The notes under the pieces were generated by a model, which did not search any database, had not been told where the DNA came from, and saw only the letters and a list, made by a program, of their open reading frames with translations. A DNA stretch of 64,000 bases, taken from positions 930,001 through 994,000 of the forward strand of contig JADKIU010000002.1 in assembly GCA_016722565.1 (NCBI GenBank), written 5' to 3'. Position 1 is the first letter of the stretch; each line of letters begins with the position of its first letter. The translations under genes and the position numbers were made by a program. Source of the DNA: Bacteroidota bacterium. Its GTDB lineage: Bacteria; Bacteroidota; Bacteroidia; 2-12-FULL-35-15. This document shows, piece after piece, positions 8,707-18,314 of the stretch.

Positions 8707-10551
8707 TTAATTTTTTATGATTTTCTTTGTCGCCATTCGTCCGTTCTGACGAATAGTTATAAAATACATGCCCGCTGAAAATTCTGAAAGATCAACGAAG
8801 CTTGTGTTTTCTTTATAACCTATTTCTTTTCCAGTAAAATCAGATATCGTAATTGACATCGGCTCCAAACTATTGTTTGATGCAATGCTAACGCGATTAG
8901 GTGTTGGATTCGGAAAAACAATAAAATCGTTTGCATTGTTTTCAAATTCTTCCACCCCGATCAAAGTGGTGCAGGGAACAAAACCAACTGAGCTATCCCA
9001 TAAATCAGATTGAAGCGTGCGTAAACCACATTGGCTTCCATTTGGTGTTGCTTTTATTTCCAAATAACAATCCGTTGCACTTGCATACGATGGCCATGTT
9101 TCGAGGCTACCACCATTCGGATCACCCGTATTTGCAAAATTCACCCAGTAGTTCAACATGGCTGTTTGAACAGAATCATCTTGCGCGCTAAAAAGCGGAC
9201 CAGTTCCTAACAATGCATCTTCCCAGGTATTGAACACATAAAACAATTCCATTCCATGATAACTTCCATAAGGTGCAAGCGCAGCGATGGAATGTTTATG
9301 TGTAAAAAAATAGCGATACACCGGTTCCGTTTGATTTTGACTGACACATTGCGCTACTCGTCTGGTTGGTGATGTAAACTGCGCATCGGTTAATATACCA
9401 ATGTATGATGCACGTGCATCTGTGGTAGTACTTCCGGGAGGATACAATAAAGTAGCTTGAGGCTGCAAAGGAACAGGAACAATGGTGTCGATTAAAGCGG
9501 TGACCATAAAAGGAAATACAGTAGGCGGTGCAGAAAGACTCATTTCTTCAGAATTAGAGCCGATCATGAGTGGCACATGATTAAAGTTACCACTTTGAAA
9601 ACTACCCAGCGGGTAATCCATAAACACAACACTGTCTAACACTGATAACCAATTCATACCAACCGCTCCACCGCTTAACGGAGGAGTTTCAGACGACACC
9701 AGTGAATCACTGGAGAGTGTACGCATGTAGTTTATTTTTTGAATATCCGTTCCAACGGTGGTGAAATCATTCACAAACGCAACACCATCTGCTTTTACAG
9801 CATTGTAATCACCAATAACTGGAACTGCACTTTGGATGCAGGCACGTTGAAATAAACCTGCAGCTAATGGAGATGTGAGCAGGTTTCCTACGTTTAATCC
9901 ACCGGCACTTTCACCGAATATCATCACTTTGGTGCTATCACCGCCAAAATTGGAAATATTATTTTTCACCCAGGTCAATGCTAAAATCTGATCCAAAATG
10001 GCATAATTTCCAGATACACCGTTGGGATTTTCGGGCTCCAAACCGGGATGTACCAAAAAGCCCAATGGGCCGAGTCGATATTGAAGTGTTACCACCACAG
10101 CATTTCCACGTTCTGCTAAATTTTTACCGAAAAACATTTCTGTTCCTCCATTCACTTCACTCGCACTTCCTTGTTGATTTCCTCCACCATGAATAAACAC
10201 CATCACCGGTAAATTACCTGTAACAAGTTGAGGAGTCCAAACATTTAAATACAAACAATCTTCATTTCCGATGATGGTATCGCCAGTGCCACCGGTTTCA
10301 AAGTTTTTCTGTGGGCAAACAGGAGCAAAATTCGTGGTGGTCAGCACCCCTGCCCAGTTATCCGGATTTAAAGGAGCTCTCCATCGCAATGAATCAATCG
10401 GTGGTTTTGCAAATGGAATTCCTAAAAACTGATAAGTCGAGCCATTGAGTGCCCCTTGTATTTGGCCAAACTGTGTGTTTACAATCTGACCGAATACCGA
10501 AAAGGATATTATTGTTAAACTAAAAAAGGAGAGAAGTAGTTTTCTATTCAT
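8707..10551 (-). CDS. T9SS-exported carboxylesterase (type B)
   Basis: A 614-residue secreted alpha/beta hydrolase. After a signal peptide (LLSFFSLTIISFSVFGQ) the carboxylesterase type-B fold shows EDCLYLNVWTP, the oxyanion-hole HGGG, and the nucleophile elbow FGESAGG with Ser215. The catalytic His is probably the one in YGSYHGMELFYVF. The last ~75 residues (FIVFPNPTPNRVSIASNN through MYFITIRQNGRMATKKIIKN) form a T9SS type A sorting domain. It should therefore be released or displayed outside the cell to cleave carboxylic esters; the true substrate cannot be read from the sequence. It is convergent with the patatin lipase gene, ending 34 bp from it. Confidence 0.9.
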   Translation of the reverse strand: MNRKLLLSFFSLTIISFSVFGQIVNTQFGQIQGALNGSTYQFLGIPFAKPPIDSLRWRAPLNPDNWAGVLTTTNFAPVCPQKNFETGGTGDTIIGNEDCLYLNVWTPQLVTGNLPVMVFIHGGGNQQGSASEVNGGTEMFFGKNLAERGNAVVVTLQYRLGPLGFLVHPGLEPENPNGVSGNYAILDQILALTWVKNNISNFGGDSTKVMIFGESAGGLNVGNLLTSPLAAGLFQRACIQSAVPVIGDYNAVKADGVAFVNDFTTVGTDIQKINYMRTLSSDSLVSSETPPLSGGAVGMNWLSVLDSVVFMDYPLGSFQSGNFNHVPLMIGSNSEEMSLSAPPTVFPFMVTALIDTIVPVPLQPQATLLYPPGSTTTDARASYIGILTDAQFTSPTRRVAQCVSQNQTEPVYRYFFTHKHSIAALAPYGSYHGMELFYVFNTWEDALLGTGPLFSAQDDSVQTAMLNYWVNFANTGDPNGGSLETWPSYASATDCYLEIKATPNGSQCGLRTLQSDLWDSSVGFVPCTTLIGVEEFENNANDFIVFPNPTPNRVSIASNNSLEPMSITISDFTGKEIGYKENTSFVDLSEFSAGMYFITIRQNGRMATKKIIKN

Positions 10552-10721
10552 AATGCCTGTTTATGTGATACCCGATTTGACGAAGCGGAATTGTAAAAGT
10601 TTAATCTACCTTTTAGATTTATGATAATTTATGTGATGCTAAACAAATATAAGGAATCGTGTGTCATTTGATTAAGGGAATCAATAAATTCAGGTTCTTA
10701 TCGTCAGCAAAAAGTTGTAAT

Positions 10722-10755
10722 AAAAAAACGCCCCATCGATTTGATGAGGCGTTTT
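10722..10755 (-). terminator. Rho-independent terminator after the lolA-like gene
   Basis: The inverted repeat AAAACGCC...GGCGTTTT has an inner CATC/GATG pairing. On the minus strand it is followed by a run of seven T. It lies 19 bp past the stop of the lolA-like gene, so it closes that minus-strand transcription unit. Confidence 0.8.
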
Positions 10756-10773
10756 GAAAATCTCTGTAAACTT

Positions 10774-11415
10774 TTATCTTAAATCTTCTATCGAGATTCC
10801 TTTATGTGCTTTGGTATCAAACACAAACTCTGTATCCACGATTGGAGTGCTACCTGCAAATGTTTTGATGGTATACGTTTGTGTGGTTCCATCTTTCATA
10901 AACATTTTTACACTGGTAATCTGTTTTTTGTTTTTATCAATGTATAGTTTAATCGTATGAAATTTTTTCTTGTCGGGGTTTGTAGGAAACAAACTAATAA
11001 TTTGTGTTGTCGCATCTTCGCTTTCAAATTTATATTTGAAGCCTTTTTCATAAATGGTAAAAATATTGGAAGGATTCACCGCATCGTCTCCTCCTACTTC
11101 CATATCTTTTATTTGTACTTCGTTGGCATCTTTAATATAATCCCAAACGGTTTTACCATCACAATAAATTTCGTGTCCGGGGATCTCTAATTTGTATTTA
11201 GAACCTTTCGTTTGAATTTTACCGCTTTGTGAATCTTTGGATTTATCCTTTTTTTCGATCACCCAGGTAAATTCTGCTTTGATGGTGGTATATGCTTTCG
11301 TTTTAGCACTTAATTCGTCCAGTACTTTCTTTGCTTTTGGATCTTGGTCTTGTGCAATTGCATTAAAACTTCCAATCGCTAAAAGGGCAATAATGGTTAA
11401 TTTTTTAGTAAACAT
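10774..11415 (-). CDS. lolA: LolA-like outer-membrane lipoprotein carrier
   Basis: A 213-residue periplasmic protein with a signal peptide (MFTKKLTIIALLAIGSFNAIAQ). The mature part fits the LolA family: AKKVLDELSAKTKAYTTIKAEF at the start, a beta-sheet core with YKLEIPGHEIYCDGKTVWDY, and DTEFVFDTKAHKGISIEDLR at the end. LolA carries triacylated lipoproteins from the inner-membrane LolCDE complex to the outer membrane; Bacteroidota lack a classic LolB. It is directly downstream of ftsK on the same strand with 13 bp between them, a neighbourhood I know from other Bacteroidota, which supports the call. Identity with E. coli LolA is expected to be low. Confidence 0.8.
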   Translation of the reverse strand: MFTKKLTIIALLAIGSFNAIAQDQDPKAKKVLDELSAKTKAYTTIKAEFTWVIEKKDKSKDSQSGKIQTKGSKYKLEIPGHEIYCDGKTVWDYIKDANEVQIKDMEVGGDDAVNPSNIFTIYEKGFKYKFESEDATTQIISLFPTNPDKKKFHTIKLYIDKNKKQITSVKMFMKDGTTQTYTIKTFAGSTPIVDTEFVFDTKAHKGISIEDLR

Positions 11416-11428
11416 AATAATTAGAGTA

Positions 11429-13929
11429 TTAGTTGTTATCCGTCTTGTTCAAAAACTGTTCCAAAGATAACATATCTTTTATAAGTACTTCTCTGGCTTT
11501 CGAACCTTCAAATGGGCCAATGATTCCAGCGGACTCCAACTGGTCAACGATACGCCCTGCTCGGTTATAGCCGAGCTTGAGTCTACGTTGCAACAATGAC
11601 GCGGAACCTTGTTGTGTCGACACCACAATTTCGGCTGCCTGGTTGAATAAAGAATCCCGTTCTGATGGATCATCCATTTTTCCGCTTCCTTCTCCATTTT
11701 CATCCACATATTCGGGCAACAAGAAAGCAGTTGGGTAGCTACGCTGACTGCCAATAAAATCACAGATTTTGTCTACTTCAGGGGTATCAACAAACGCACA
11801 TTGCAAGCGAATCAGGTCGTTACCGGTAGAAAGCAACATATCACCTCTACCAATTAATTGATCCGCTCCACCTGAATCTAAAATGGTGCGGGAATCGATT
11901 TTTGATGTAACACGGAAAGCAATACGTGCCGGGAAGTTGGCTTTAATGGTTCCGGTGATGATGTTTACTGAAGGACGTTGCGTAGCAATGATCAAGTGAA
12001 TACCAATAGCGCGAGCCAACTGAGCCAAACGAGCAATCGGGGTTTCCACTTCTTTTCCTGCCGTCATGATCAAATCAGCAAACTCATCTACTACCAATAC
12101 GATATAAGGCAAAAACTTATGTCCGTTGTTCGGATTTAATTTTCGTGCAATGAACTTGGTATTGTATTCTTTCAAGTTACGTACTTGGGCTTCTTTGAGC
12201 AAATCGTAACGTTGATCCATTTCAATACACAAGGAATTGAGTGTATGAATTACTTTTTTTGTATCCGTGATGATTGCTTCGGCACTATCCGGAAGCTTTG
12301 CTAAGAAGTGACGTTCGATTTTGTTGAACAAGGTCAACTCCACTTTTTTAGGATCCACCAAAACAAATTTAATTTGCGAAGGATGTTTTTTGTATAACAA
12401 TGAAACCAACACTGCATTTAATCCAACCGATTTACCTTGTCCGGTTGCCCCTGCCATCAACAAGTGTGGCATTTTAGCAAGGTCGGTAATAAATGTTTCG
12501 TTGCTTATGGTTTTACCAAGTGCAATGGGTAAATCCATGGTTGTGTTTTGGAATTTTTCAGAAGCGATGAGGGCACGCATCGGGACCATCTCCGGATTTA
12601 AGTTGGGCACTTCGATACCAACCGTTCCTTTTCCGGGAATAGGTGCGATGATACGAATTCCCAATGCAGAAAGCGATAAAGCGATGTCGTCTTCTAAGTT
12701 TTTAATTTTAGAAATGCGGACACCAGCTGCAGGAATGATTTCGTAAAGCGTAACAGTCGGACCAACGGTTGCTTTGATTTTATCAATTTCAATTCCGTAG
12801 TCGCTCAATGTTTTAAGAATTCTATCTTTATTCGCATTCAACTCTTCGGTGTTGATGACGATGTCTTTCGAGCCACCATAATTTTCCAACAAATCGAGCG
12901 GAGGAAACTGATAGGTTCCCAAATCCAATGTTGGATCGTATTCACCTACTTGGTCCACTAGAGCGGCAGCAATTTGTTCCGGAGAAAGTTCTTGTTCTTT
13001 CTCATCAATTTTTTCAACGGTAAATTGTACACCATTATCATCTGTAGAAAGTACAATAGATTCTTCAATCGGCTTAACCACCTCTTCTATGATGTCGTGC
13101 TTTTCTTCATTGGTGATTTCTAATTCTTGAACAACCGGTTTTTCTTCTTCCACAGGTTCAACTTCCTCGATGGGCTCTTCTTTAAATGAATTTACAGGAA
13201 GTTCTTTTTCTTCTTCAATGGGTTCCGCTTCGCCCTCATCCGTGATTGGATCTTTTTTACTCAGATCAAATGAGATGTTAAATACTGCAACCAAGTAAAC
13301 GAGCAACACAAAAAACAACAACACACCCGTACCAACAAAACCAATGATGGCATTTAATTGATTGCTGATGGTGAATCCGAATGCACCACCTAAATAGAAA
13401 AAGGCATCATGAAAAACATATCCCAGTGCAACAGAAACAAAAATCAAAAAGATAAAACTATTGATGTATGTTTTTTTCAGATTGAGAATTTCCAAATTGA
13501 AGGTGATACGGATTCCGGTAAGTAAAGCCAAGAAAGAAAAAAATAGGAAGCGACACCAAACCATTTATGAATAAACACATGAGAAATCAATGCTCCGAAT
13601 TTCCCAAGCCAGTTCGTCACCACCACATCAGCAGCAAATAAATTTCCAAGTACTTTATCCTGATCGGCTTTCCAGGTAAATAAAAAAGAGGTAAAAGCAA
13701 TAGCCGTATAAACAGAAAGCAATAAGAGTGATAGTCCAAGAATCTTTTGAAAACGTTCGCTGCGAGCAAATGCAAAGTAGGCGTCTATTTTTTCAGAAAG
13801 CGGAACTTTATTTGGATTATCGGCAGGTTTCTCTTTTTTGGCTTTCGGCTCTTTGGGTGTTTTACCGTCTACCACCTCTTCCTTTTCCCTGAATGTATTT
13901 TTAATTGTATTTTTTTTCGGCTCTGCCAT
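11429..13929 (-). CDS. ftsK: DNA translocase FtsK, frame broken once near the N-terminus
   Basis: FtsK pumps DNA toward dif at the closing septum and helps chromosome dimer resolution. The ATG at 13929 opens a frame with a Lys/Glu-rich head and the first membrane segments. After SYFF the frame must shift at the A7 run 13537-13543 (T7 on the coding strand) to continue as FLALLTGIR; one extra T restores an 833-residue protein of normal length. The rest is intact: two further membrane segments, an acidic linker, Walker A GATGQGKS, Walker B VLVVDEFADL, and the C-terminal winged-helix gamma domain (RRLKLGYNRAGRIVDQLE). FtsK is essential in most bacteria, so a missing base in the consensus is likelier than a true mutation. 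Confidence 0.92.
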
Positions 13930-14111
13930 TTTGTAGTTGAAAATTGGAACATTAAAAATTGAAAAATTGCCATCGTTAAGATACGGCCATAATGATTCAA
14001 TTATTCCTTCAAAATTACTAAATGGCTATGGGGTAACTCATGGCAAGTCAAAATCTTATAAACGGGGAATTGTTAATAGTTAATTAGGGAATATTCATGC
14101 AGAAGGATATA

Positions 14112-14148
14112 AAAAATGGTTAATCGGATTTCCCAATTAACCATTTTT
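14112..14148 (-). terminator. Terminator after the tandem envelope-protein genes
   Basis: A perfect 13-bp stem AAAAATGGTTAAT / ATTAACCATTTTT encloses an 11-nt loop. On the minus strand the stem runs into T residues. It lies about 20 bp past the stop of the gene ending at 14168. Confidence 0.75.
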
Positions 14149-14167
14149 CATTCACTAATTTCGTCTA

Positions 14168-14836
14168 CTACTTACCACCCATCATCGACTTCTGAAGTTC
14201 TTCCAAGGTTGTTTCTTTGTATCCTTCTTTTGCTAATTCAAATTTTGAATCCGGCACAGCTGTTTTTTCGATGCTTTTTGTGGTGAAGGTCATTTTAATT
14301 CCACCTTGTGAAATGTTGTATTCCAGAGGGAAACCTTTCAATCCTTCGAAGGTTGTTTTGGTTTCATTGGCAGGGATTTCATCCGTATAAAAAACAGTAA
14401 ATGTATCTTCTTTTCCTTCCTTGGTTTTAACCGTTACCTCAGCTTTTTTGCATTTATATCCTGCAATTACTTTCGTCTCATCCAAGTATTTGATTGTGGT
14501 AGCAGGAGCCGATTCTTTTTCTTTTTTTAAATCCGCTTCATTCATTTTAATTAGGTATTTCTGTCCCATAATGTCCATGGTCATCATTACCGATTTCGTT
14601 TTATTATCGATTAATGTGGAAGTACTTTGCAAAGCTGTTTGCATATCCACTCTGCGTTTTTCACCTTTAATAAACACCATTGATTCTGCACCTTTCAGCA
14701 TTGCGAGCGCTTCAGGAGGCAAACCGGAATTTTCAAAAGAGATGGTGTATACTACAATGCCTTCAAAATCCTTTTGAGCATTTGCAGTTATAATAGTTAA
14801 AAGGGCAATAGAAATTGCCAAGAACATTTTTTTCAT
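14168..14836 (-). CDS. Secreted DUF4412/GLPGLI-like protein
   Basis: A 222-residue exported protein with signal peptide MKKMFLAISIALLTIITANAQ. The mature region is a two-part beta-rich domain. It has the pattern MVFIKGEKRRVDMQ, a middle IAGYKCKKAEVTVKTKEGKE block, then VFYTDEIPANETKTTFEGLKG, which resembles Bacteroidota DUF4412 or GLPGLI proteins of unknown function. It is a paralogue of the gene immediately upstream (14855-15532), sharing the order AGYKC, the FYT block and a final SIEK or SVKK strand. The 18-bp spacing suggests one transcript, ended by the hairpin at 14112-14148. Confidence 0.6.
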   Translation of the reverse strand: MKKMFLAISIALLTIITANAQKDFEGIVVYTISFENSGLPPEALAMLKGAESMVFIKGEKRRVDMQTALQSTSTLIDNKTKSVMMTMDIMGQKYLIKMNEADLKKEKESAPATTIKYLDETKVIAGYKCKKAEVTVKTKEGKEDTFTVFYTDEIPANETKTTFEGLKGFPLEYNISQGGIKMTFTTKSIEKTAVPDSKFELAKEGYKETTLEELQKSMMGGK

Positions 14837-14854
14837 GCTATTAAAATAGAGGGA

Positions 14855-15532
14855 TTATTGTAATTGTTCGAACAGGGTATTCATTTCTTCGGCAGAAACC
14901 GGCTTGTATTCAACAGGAAGTTCGAATGTAGCATCATCAATTTCTTCCTTTTTTACTGATTTAGCAGTAAATTTCATTTCTAGTCCGAATTTTTTCATTT
15001 GATATTCCATCAATACTCCGTCTATCATGTAAAAAGGAGTTGCAAAATTCGGATTATCAATTTTCAGTTCGTTGGTATAAAAAATATCAAACTCGGTTTC
15101 TAACTCATCGTGCATTTTCACATGCGCACTCTGACATTTATAACCAGCAATCATTTTAGTTTGTTTGGTTGGAGTTAAATCAAACTTGTAGGCTTCGTTT
15201 TCTTTTTGAATTTCAGCAGCATTTAAAACCAACGACAATTTTTTATTTAAAAGCTTAACTAACTGTGTCAATGTTTTTTTCTCAGGGTCAGTAATAAAGG
15301 AAGTACTAAAAAGTCCCATTCCTGCGCTCATTTCAGCGCAAGCTTTATTGTTTTTAAACTTCATACTCATTTTACTGGGAGCAAGCGTTGCCATTGGGTT
15401 GGCTTGGTCAACAACAGAAGCGGTATATTCAATCGTTCCTTCATCAGCAGCCTTTCCATTATCACCTCCACACGAGCTTATAATCAGTAACAATAAAATT
15501 CCAAAAACACAATCAATTATTCTATTTTTCAT
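14855..15532 (-). CDS. Lipoprotein paralogue of the adjacent DUF4412-like protein
   Basis: A 225-residue lipoprotein. The hydrophobic leader ends in LLIISSCGGD, a lipobox with the lipidated Cys. Then comes a beta-rich domain with MSMKFKNNKACAEMS, IAGYKCQSAHVKM, DIFYTNELKI and FGLEMKFTAKSVKKEEI, parallel to the next gene. I start at the ATG at 15532 rather than the TTG three bases earlier. It may sit on the periplasmic or outer face of the outer membrane. Function is unknown; the pair may be subunits or duplicates. No catalytic motif is visible. Confidence 0.6.
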   Translation of the reverse strand: MKNRIIDCVFGILLLLIISSCGGDNGKAADEGTIEYTASVVDQANPMATLAPSKMSMKFKNNKACAEMSAGMGLFSTSFITDPEKKTLTQLVKLLNKKLSLVLNAAEIQKENEAYKFDLTPTKQTKMIAGYKCQSAHVKMHDELETEFDIFYTNELKIDNPNFATPFYMIDGVLMEYQMKKFGLEMKFTAKSVKKEEIDDATFELPVEYKPVSAEEMNTLFEQLQ

Positions 15533-15653
15533 CAAAATAACCTAGGAGTAGTTTATGCCCTATTCTTAATTAAACAAGCAATTTTTGCCGATTAAGTTGC
15601 TAAAGATAACGATAAAATAATAATAGCAAAAAAATTGCTTTTTTATCCGATTC

Positions 15654-17051
15654 CTAATACCCGAGTGTTTTGAGCATTGATTTAAAACTTTGCTCTTTGG
15701 CAAACAAATGCGTATGAATTTCTCCGTCTTCATCTCTGTCGATAATCACATGTTTGGGAGCCGGAATCAAACAATGTTGAATTCCACCATATCCACCTAA
15801 CGATTCCTGATAGGCTCCTGTATGAAAGAACCCTAAATACAATGGTTCCTTTTGTTTTTCTTGCACAATCGGCATATATACCTGATTCAGATGCGATTCC
15901 GCATTGTAATAATCTTCACTATCACAGGTTAATCCACCCAAGTTAACACGCTGGTAGTCCTTATCCCAATGGTTAACAGCCAACAAGATAAACTTTTGTT
16001 TAATGCCCCAAGTATCAGGTAAGGTAGTAATAAAAGAACTGTCAATCATATACCATAACTCATTGTCGTTCTGCTTCTTAATATCCACGATCGAATACAA
16101 AGCTGCACCACTTTCACCTACAGTAAAACTACCAAATTCGGTAAAAATATGCGGTTCATCTACATCCCGTTCATCGCAAATGTTTTTAATCTTTTGAATG
16201 ATTTCGTCTGCCATATAGCCATAATCGTAATTGAAACTCAAGGAAGTACGGATTGGAAATCCGCCACCAATATCCAATGAATCCAAAGAAGGACATACTT
16301 TTTTCAAATCGCAGTAAACATTGATGCATTTTGTTAGTTCCGACCAGTAGTAAGTAGTGTCTTTAATTCCGGTGTTAATAAAGAAATGGAGCATTTTCAA
16401 CTCGCATTTGTTACTATTCTTAATGCTTTTATGATAATAATCGATAATGTCAGCTTGACGGATACCTAGTCGAGATGTATAAAATTCGAATTTCGGTTCT
16501 TCATCTGTTGCTACACGAATACCAATTTTGAACTTATTTTTGCAAAGCTTTTCAAGCAAAGGAAGTTCATTGATATTATCCAGAATAGGAATAGAGTTCA
16601 CAAAACCATCGTTTACCAATTCACTGATGTATTTCAGATAATTGGGACGTTTGTATCCATTATTGATGATATAGGTATCTTTTGTGATTTTACCTGAATC
16701 GTATAAAGACCTTACTAATGGCACATCAAAGGCGGAAGACGTCTCTAAATGGATGTCATTTTTAAGCACTTCTTCCAACACAAATTGAAAGTGAGAGCTC
16801 TTGGTACAATAACAATATGTATATTTGCCTTTGTAATCGGCTTTAGCCATTGCCACATTGAATATCTTTTTGGCTTTTTGGATTTGAGAGCTGATCTTAG
16901 GCAGATAGGAAATCTTAAGAGGCGTTCCGTATTGTTTGATGATGTCCATCAAAGGAATATCATTAAAATATAGATTATCATCTTCAACGCTAAAGCCTTC
17001 CTGAGGAAAGTCGAAGGTTTGTTGAATCAAATCGCGATAGGTATTTTCCAT
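15654..17051 (-). CDS. speA: Arginine decarboxylase (Bacteroidota type)
   Basis: A 465-residue PLP enzyme of fold type III that converts arginine to agmatine plus CO2, the entry to polyamine synthesis. The N-terminal YDxP-like region FNDIPLMDIIKQYGTPLKI and the PLP-lysine block YTYCYCTKSSHF match the short SpeA seen across Flavobacteriia rather than the 650-residue E. coli enzyme. The glycine loop SLDIGGGFPI binds the PLP phosphate, and the C-terminal half carries the beta-sandwich with FHTGAYQESLGGYGG. It is divergent from arginase across a 160-bp spacer with repeated motifs, so the two arginine-consuming routes may be co-regulated; this is inference. Confidence 0.9.
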   Translation of the reverse strand: MENTYRDLIQQTFDFPQEGFSVEDDNLYFNDIPLMDIIKQYGTPLKISYLPKISSQIQKAKKIFNVAMAKADYKGKYTYCYCTKSSHFQFVLEEVLKNDIHLETSSAFDVPLVRSLYDSGKITKDTYIINNGYKRPNYLKYISELVNDGFVNSIPILDNINELPLLEKLCKNKFKIGIRVATDEEPKFEFYTSRLGIRQADIIDYYHKSIKNSNKCELKMLHFFINTGIKDTTYYWSELTKCINVYCDLKKVCPSLDSLDIGGGFPIRTSLSFNYDYGYMADEIIQKIKNICDERDVDEPHIFTEFGSFTVGESGAALYSIVDIKKQNDNELWYMIDSSFITTLPDTWGIKQKFILLAVNHWDKDYQRVNLGGLTCDSEDYYNAESHLNQVYMPIVQEKQKEPLYLGFFHTGAYQESLGGYGGIQHCLIPAPKHVIIDRDEDGEIHTHLFAKEQSFKSMLKTLGY

Positions 17052-17091
17052 TTGTTAGTGTTTAAAATTCAATTGTTTAGAATAAAATACA

Positions 17092-17135
17092 AAAGTAAGT
17101 AACTTACATTGATAATTTATGACCAAAGTAAGTAA
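17092..17135. promoter_or_regulatory. Paired 11-bp direct repeats between speA and arginase
   Basis: AAAGTAAGTAA occurs at 17092-17102 and again at 17125-17135, 33 bp apart, about three helical turns. The first copy runs into ACTTAC and so also forms a short palindrome. On the minus strand the first copy contains TACTTTTG, a TAnnTTTG-type -7 element for speA. A shared operator for the divergent pair is plausible but unproven. Confidence 0.4.
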
Positions 17136-17211
17136 TTTAAATAAACAAATGGTTAAGAATCTGTCAAACCAAGAATAAAAACTTAATAATGCCATATATA
17201 AAGCAAATCAA

Positions 17212-18156
17212 ATGAAAAATTTAAAGTTTATAGAGGTAAAATCCGAAATCGGGGCCGGAACCCGAGGCGCAAGCATGGGTGTTGATGCAATAAAGATTGC
17301 TGCATTGGATTATGGAAGTAATATGTTCAAACAAATTGAATCCATCGACATTAAGGTTGAAAACCAATTGTTGTTTGAGCCACCAAAAACACCTTATGCA
17401 AAGCGTATTGGGGGTATTTTATCTATTTATGAGCGTTTGGCGAACCAAATTTCACAAACCCTGAAGAAGAATAGCTTTCCAATTGTATTGGCCGGGGATC
17501 ACAGCACTGCCGGTGGAACCATTGCCGGAATCAAAATGGCCTACCCTAAAAGCAAGTTGGGTGTCATCTGGATTGATGCCCATGCCGATATTCATAGTCC
17601 GTACACTTCCCCATCCGGAAACATGCACGGAATGCCTATTGCTGTTTCGTTGAACGAAGACAACATGGCAAGTAAGATGAATAAACCCGACAAAGACACC
17701 ATCGAATTGTGGAACAAGTTGAAGAAAGTGGGTGGAATTGCTCCCAAAATTAGCTATAACGATATCGTATATATAGGTGTGAGAGATGTTGAACCGGAAG
17801 AAACCTACTTACTTAAAAAGCATAAAGTGAAGACCTTCACCACTGCCGAAGTGAAGCGCAATGGGGTTGAAAAGATTGCCCGTGATGCCCTGGCTCACCT
17901 TTCAAGCTGTAACTTAATTTATGTTTCGTTTGATGTAGACAGTATGGATTCTTCCATTTCGAAAGGAACAGGAACTCCCGTTCGTAACGGAATCACGGAG
18001 AAGGAAGCAGGAAGTTTATGCGTTCGCTTGATTCAAAATGAGAAAGTATGTTGTTTTGAAATCTGTGAAGTAAACCCTACTCTGGATAAAGAAAACCTAA
18101 TGGCTGAAAATACATTTGAGATTTTACAAAAGGTTGTGAGTCAGTTGACTTACTAA
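17212..18156 (+). CDS. rocF: Arginase-family ureohydrolase, probably arginase
   Basis: A 314-residue manganese hydrolase. The metal ligands are visible in order: GDHS, WIDAHADIH and SFDVDSMD, and the C-terminal Glu block reads CCFEICEVNPTLD. SKGTGTPVRNGI, following the third metal motif, is the arginase-type signature (GTGTPV), which favours arginase over agmatinase or formimidoylglutamase. It would split arginine to ornithine and urea in the cytoplasm. Formimidoylglutamase is the main alternative because hut genes lie in the window, but FtcD already handles formiminoglutamate. The stop codon lies inside an 8-bp tandem array. Confidence 0.8.
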   Translation: MKNLKFIEVKSEIGAGTRGASMGVDAIKIAALDYGSNMFKQIESIDIKVENQLLFEPPKTPYAKRIGGILSIYERLANQISQTLKKNSFPIVLAGDHSTAGGTIAGIKMAYPKSKLGVIWIDAHADIHSPYTSPSGNMHGMPIAVSLNEDNMASKMNKPDKDTIELWNKLKKVGGIAPKISYNDIVYIGVRDVEPEETYLLKKHKVKTFTTAEVKRNGVEKIARDALAHLSSCNLIYVSFDVDSMDSSISKGTGTPVRNGITEKEAGSLCVRLIQNEKVCCFEICEVNPTLDKENLMAENTFEILQKVVSQLTY

Positions 18157-18200
18157 GTGACTAAGTGACTAGGTGACTAAGAGACTAGGTAACTAAGTGG
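18152..18200 (+). repeat. 8-bp tandem array after arginase
   Basis: About six units of CTAAGTGA/CTAGGTGA/CTAAGAGA/CTAGGTAA start inside the final codons of the arginase gene, whose TAA belongs to a unit. Same family as the arrays at 4472-4507 and 6265-6382. Confidence 0.8.
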
Positions 18201-18236
18201 AAAGGGGAATTAGATTAAAATCTGGTTCTCCTTTTC
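18201..18236 (+). terminator. Probable terminator after arginase
   Basis: AAAGGGGAA and TTCTCCTTT can pair with one G-U, around an inner AGATT/AATCT stem, followed by TTTTC. It sits directly after the octamer array and before argS. Confidence 0.55.
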
Positions 18237-18300
18237 ATTTATAGAAAATAAAATCCCATCGACCTCAGCTCCTACTTTACATTTTATGAGGTTTAATTCT

Positions 18301-18308
18301 TACTTTTG
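18301..18308 (+). promoter_or_regulatory. TAnnTTTG -7 element of argS
   Basis: TACTTTTG lies six bases before the chosen argS ATG. In Bacteroidota the start point falls a few bases after this element, so the message would be leaderless or nearly so. No good -33 TTG is seen. Confidence 0.35.
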
Positions 18309-18314
18309 CGCACG

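Noticed and set aside
12321..12746. 141-codon open frame on plus inside ftsK
   Set aside because: It lies opposite the intact ATPase domain of FtsK, has no signal or family features, and is a shadow of the codon use of that gene.
13537..13543. Programmed ribosomal frameshift in ftsK
   Set aside because: The slippery run alone has no conserved stimulatory structure that I can see, and the same kind of lesion occurs in many unrelated genes of this window, so sequence error is simpler.
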